This document shows positions 4,710 through 7,030 of a stretch of DNA of 7,030 bases, piece by piece (positions within the stretch are counted from its first letter, which is position 1; each line of letters starts with the position of its first letter). The DNA comes from Pseudomonadota bacterium (GTDB taxonomy: Bacteria > Pseudomonadota > Gammaproteobacteria > Halothiobacillales > Halothiobacillaceae). The stretch lies in assembly GCA_021795795.1 (NCBI GenBank), contig JAJYPA010000176.1:1-7030 (forward strand), in the 5' to 3' direction. The notes under the pieces were generated by a model, which searched no databases, was not told the DNA's origin, and saw nothing but the letters and a program-made list of their open reading frames with translations. The position numbers and the translations under genes are program-made.

Positions 4710-6893
4710 TCACATGCCCATCACCGCCCAAGGACTATCGGGATCTTTGCCTTCCTTGAACACACCGTATTGTTTTGCGAAGGTGTCCAGAATCAATGCC
4801 TGCCTCGGGTGGACCGCGGCTTCAGTTTGCAACCCTAATAAGGCGTTGGCCACGGCTTCCAAGTCGGCAAATTCGGCCAGCAATTTCAAGCCCAACGTGG
4901 GTCTCTCCCGGCCGACGGAGTCACCCATTGACTGCGATTTGACGTGGGTCATGAACTTGTCCAAAACTCTGAACAGCCTGTGTATGTCCTTCGCCGCTTC
5001 GGTCATCCAGGTCCGAACCTCTTCGGCTCCCGCCCAGTCTTTCCATTTAATGAGGACAGATGGAAGTTCCGGCACGTCGGCCAAGTGATCCTCCTCCGCG
5101 AACCTTCTGATGCGATCGAGGGCGATCCTGTTCAACTCGGCGACGGTCCCCTTGCCCATCCTGGACAGCGGAGCCGCAGGGCCGTGGTCGACGGGCTTCT
5201 CTTGGGCGGACTCCAACACATGGATCGCATCACAGAGGTAAGTGAGGGCTTCGCCGTCCTTCGCGGACGCTATCAGTGAGGCATCCCGACGACCTTCCGG
5301 CAGTCGCCCCAACGCACGTTGCATCGCCCACATGAGCCTCCATGAGTTCCGGATCGTGATGAATCCGCCGGTCTCGTCCTCGGGGATGAAAAGCGAATCC
5401 CCGATCCGGCCGAGTACCATCAGCAGGTTTGCCGCCCTATCTTCGTTCAGGTCTTCTTCGAAGTCCTGCAGGCGATCCAGGTAAGCCCTGGCCTTCGACG
5501 TCCCATCGGACATCCTTTCCTTCGCGGCCGCCAGAAGGATCTTGGCAGTGGCGTCGACGTCGTCCATCCCGAGGACGAACAACCGCATCGTCCTTCTGCT
5601 CAACCTGTCCTCGTTGATCGCGAATCGGAAATAGGCGGGGAATACGTCTGGATGTGCGGCCCTGAGGTTTCTGCTCCATTCCGTGAGGATTTCCGCCTGG
5701 TGGCCCATGTTCGACAGGCGGGGAAATATTCTCTCCATCATGGATCGCACGCCGTCCCGAATGTCTTGCGGCAGTTCGGCGACCCAGCGATCGTGGAACT
5801 CGCGCTCTTCCCTTCTTTCCGCCGCTGTGATTCCACGGTCGGAGTATCCGGCGAACAATTCGGAATTGCCCCTAATCGTCCCGTAGAGATCGGGGAAGCG
5901 GAGGCGGACGAATTCCAACGCAAGGAAGTCGACGGGGTTCACCTCGTTCCTTACCGGCATGAATGTCACCGACACAGCGTTGACGTACCTCAGAACATCC
6001 CGCGGCTTCGTGACGGACGGCAATATGCCCTCCACGAAGACGTTGCCGAAAAGTGTCTGGTCGAATAGCGCCACCTCGGTCCCCTGCAGCACAAGGTTCA
6101 AGCCTGCGAACAGTTTGTCCCGCAGTTTGTCCGGATCAACCGAAGGGAGATCGAACGGGATCTGAACGATTTTCTCTAGATACTCGTCGCCGTTCACTTT
6201 CAGTGAGACGGCCAAGGCGTCGGCTACGATTTTCCTGTCGAAAGCCAAAATGTAGATGACATTAGGGAAGTCCGCGAGCGCTTTGATGACCTTGAACAGT
6301 TCTCGCATCTCGTCCGGAGTCAGACGGTCGATGTCGTCCACGACGAACAGGAACCTGCGGCCCTCGGCTTTCAATGCGTTAGAGATTTCTGCCTTCAATT
6401 TCGGGATGTCGCCGGGCGGCGTCCGCCTGAAAATTTTCAGAAGGAACTCTACCGGCTTGTCCAAGTAAGGGATACCGTATCCGGCGGCCACCACCTTCCC
6501 CAGGGCCTCAGCATAGTCCGCCATCACGTAACCTATCTTCCTCAACGCCTCGGATTCGATCGACAGATTGGATTTGAACTTGACGAGGAACTGGGCAGCC
6601 AGATGTTTCCGGTCGTCGAACCACCAGGGGTTGAATTCGATCACCACCGGGGCATTGTCGCCGGCCATCGAGAGATGGTGTTTGACGAAATTGAGCAGCG
6701 TGGATTTCCCTGATCCCCACGGGCCGTGAACGGCCATGACGAGGCCGTGGGGACTCGGCGTCGTACGGATAGCCTCGGCCATCAGCTTGGCGAACGGTGC
6801 GTAGCCGTATGCATCTCGGGCCGGATCGTCCTCGGGAAGATCGGAGATAATCGGTATGAGCGCCGGATGTGCATCAGTATCGTTCGTGGTCAT
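4710..6893 (-). CDS. KAP-family P-loop NTPase
   Basis: From ATG at 6893 the protein has 727 residues; an in-frame TTG at 6932 would add 13. Neither has a good ribosome binding site. KAP landmarks occur in order: AVHGPWGSGKST (54-65, Walker A), EFNPWWFDD (86-94), FLFVVDDIDRLTPDEM (181-196, Walker B), IYILAFDRKIVADAL (213-227), YLEKIVQIPFDLP (238-250) and TKPRDVLRYVNAV (295-307). A long helical C-terminal part follows with YFRFAI near 421. Many KAP proteins carry two membrane helices between Walker A and B; here that stretch (100-180) is only mildly hydrophobic, so a soluble protein is likelier. The family includes the phage-exclusion protein PifA and QatA of the Qat defence system, so defence cargo is plausible, but no qatB/C/D or other partner is present. 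Sampled 60-nt lines have about 58-62% G+C against 45-52% in the DUF3987 gene, which suggests separate origin. Confidence 0.92.
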   Translation of the reverse strand: MTTNDTDAHPALIPIISDLPEDDPARDAYGYAPFAKLMAEAIRTTPSPHGLVMAVHGPWGSGKSTLLNFVKHHLSMAGDNAPVVIEFNPWWFDDRKHLAAQFLVKFKSNLSIESEALRKIGYVMADYAEALGKVVAAGYGIPYLDKPVEFLLKIFRRTPPGDIPKLKAEISNALKAEGRRFLFVVDDIDRLTPDEMRELFKVIKALADFPNVIYILAFDRKIVADALAVSLKVNGDEYLEKIVQIPFDLPSVDPDKLRDKLFAGLNLVLQGTEVALFDQTLFGNVFVEGILPSVTKPRDVLRYVNAVSVTFMPVRNEVNPVDFLALEFVRLRFPDLYGTIRGNSELFAGYSDRGITAAERREEREFHDRWVAELPQDIRDGVRSMMERIFPRLSNMGHQAEILTEWSRNLRAAHPDVFPAYFRFAINEDRLSRRTMRLFVLGMDDVDATAKILLAAAKERMSDGTSKARAYLDRLQDFEEDLNEDRAANLLMVLGRIGDSLFIPEDETGGFITIRNSWRLMWAMQRALGRLPEGRRDASLIASAKDGEALTYLCDAIHVLESAQEKPVDHGPAAPLSRMGKGTVAELNRIALDRIRRFAEEDHLADVPELPSVLIKWKDWAGAEEVRTWMTEAAKDIHRLFRVLDKFMTHVKSQSMGDSVGRERPTLGLKLLAEFADLEAVANALLGLQTEAAVHPRQALILDTFAKQYGVFKEGKDPDSPWAVMGM

Positions 6894-6958
6894 ATTTTGT
6901 CGGTCAGGGATTGATGATATGGTATCTGCCAATTGGATAGTGCAGGCATTGAGTATGC

Positions 6959-6975
6959 GGGGGGGGGGGGGGGGG
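6959..6975. repeat. Homopolymer of 17 G upstream of the KAP gene
   Basis: Seventeen consecutive G residues (C on the coding strand) lie 66-82 bp before the KAP ATG. Long G/C tracts slip during replication and can make promoter spacing variable. An assembly or sequencing fault is the main alternative. Confidence 0.75.
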
Positions 6976-6992
6976 AATATTTAGGGGTCTCC
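6975..6992. repeat. Possible tail fragment of repeat R (R4)
   Basis: GAATATTTAGGGGTCTCC resembles the tail of R2 (GAATATTTTGGGGTTCGCC) and, less well, R3. The upstream part of the repeat is absent and the G run stands in its place. At this length the match may be chance. Confidence 0.3.
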
Positions 6993-7030
6993 CTGAAAAA
7001 AATGCTGGGTAGTGAAAGTCTGTTGTTAAA
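6993..7030. other. Right edge, no gene seen
   Basis: The last bases hold an A run near 6996-7002 and no supported gene or signal. The origin of the KAP transcript probably lies here or in 6900-6958, but no clear promoter could be chosen. Confidence 0.4.

Noticed and set aside
4710..6893. Assignment of the KAP gene as qatA of a Qat defence operon
   Set aside because: No qatB, QueC-like or TatD-like gene follows downstream; the 0.7 kb after it has no large gene.

Overview
The window looks like part of a proteobacterial conjugative or mobilisable element (plasmid or integrative element). The evidence is an AlpA-type regulator next to a DUF3987 replication-type ATPase, followed by three tightly packed genes that look like the TraK-TraL-TraM relaxosome-accessory group of IncP-type (RP4, pTF-FC2) transfer systems. 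The host cannot be fixed from the sequence. An acidithiobacillus-like or other gamma/betaproteobacterium is a guess from the resemblance to pTF-FC2-type mobilisation regions.

All confident genes are on the minus strand, so the region reads right to left. From the right edge: a short upstream region with a 17-nt G run (6959-6975); one large KAP-family P-loop NTPase gene (4710-6893), visibly richer in G+C than its neighbours; about 0.7 kb without a confident gene (4017-4709) holding two weak small ORFs and a 19-nt-arm inverted repeat; a leader region and alpA (3559-3780); the DUF3987 gene (1887-3542); about 330 nt of repeat-rich intergenic DNA (1558-1886); then the traK-like (1210-1557), traL-like (485-1213) and traM-like (1-480, cut by the window edge) genes. 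The last three are almost certainly one operon, with a 4-nt ATGA overlap and a 4-nt gap.

The most interesting structure is non-coding. The roughly 105-nt leader in front of alpA is duplicated in front of the traK-like gene, including a palindrome, the ribosome binding site and the first six codons (MYKTID and MHKTID). This suggests the two operons share control and that the leader spread by recombination. A second repeat family of about 55-59 nt occurs three times in the same orientation (1671, 1853, 4218). Two copies have an upstream inverted partner at a constant 11-nt spacing, and a short tail-like match lies at 6975. These repeats lie at module boundaries, which suggests a modular element whose cassettes may be exchanged at the repeats. 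The KAP gene may be such a cassette. KAP NTPases include phage-exclusion proteins, but no known defence partner gene is visible here.
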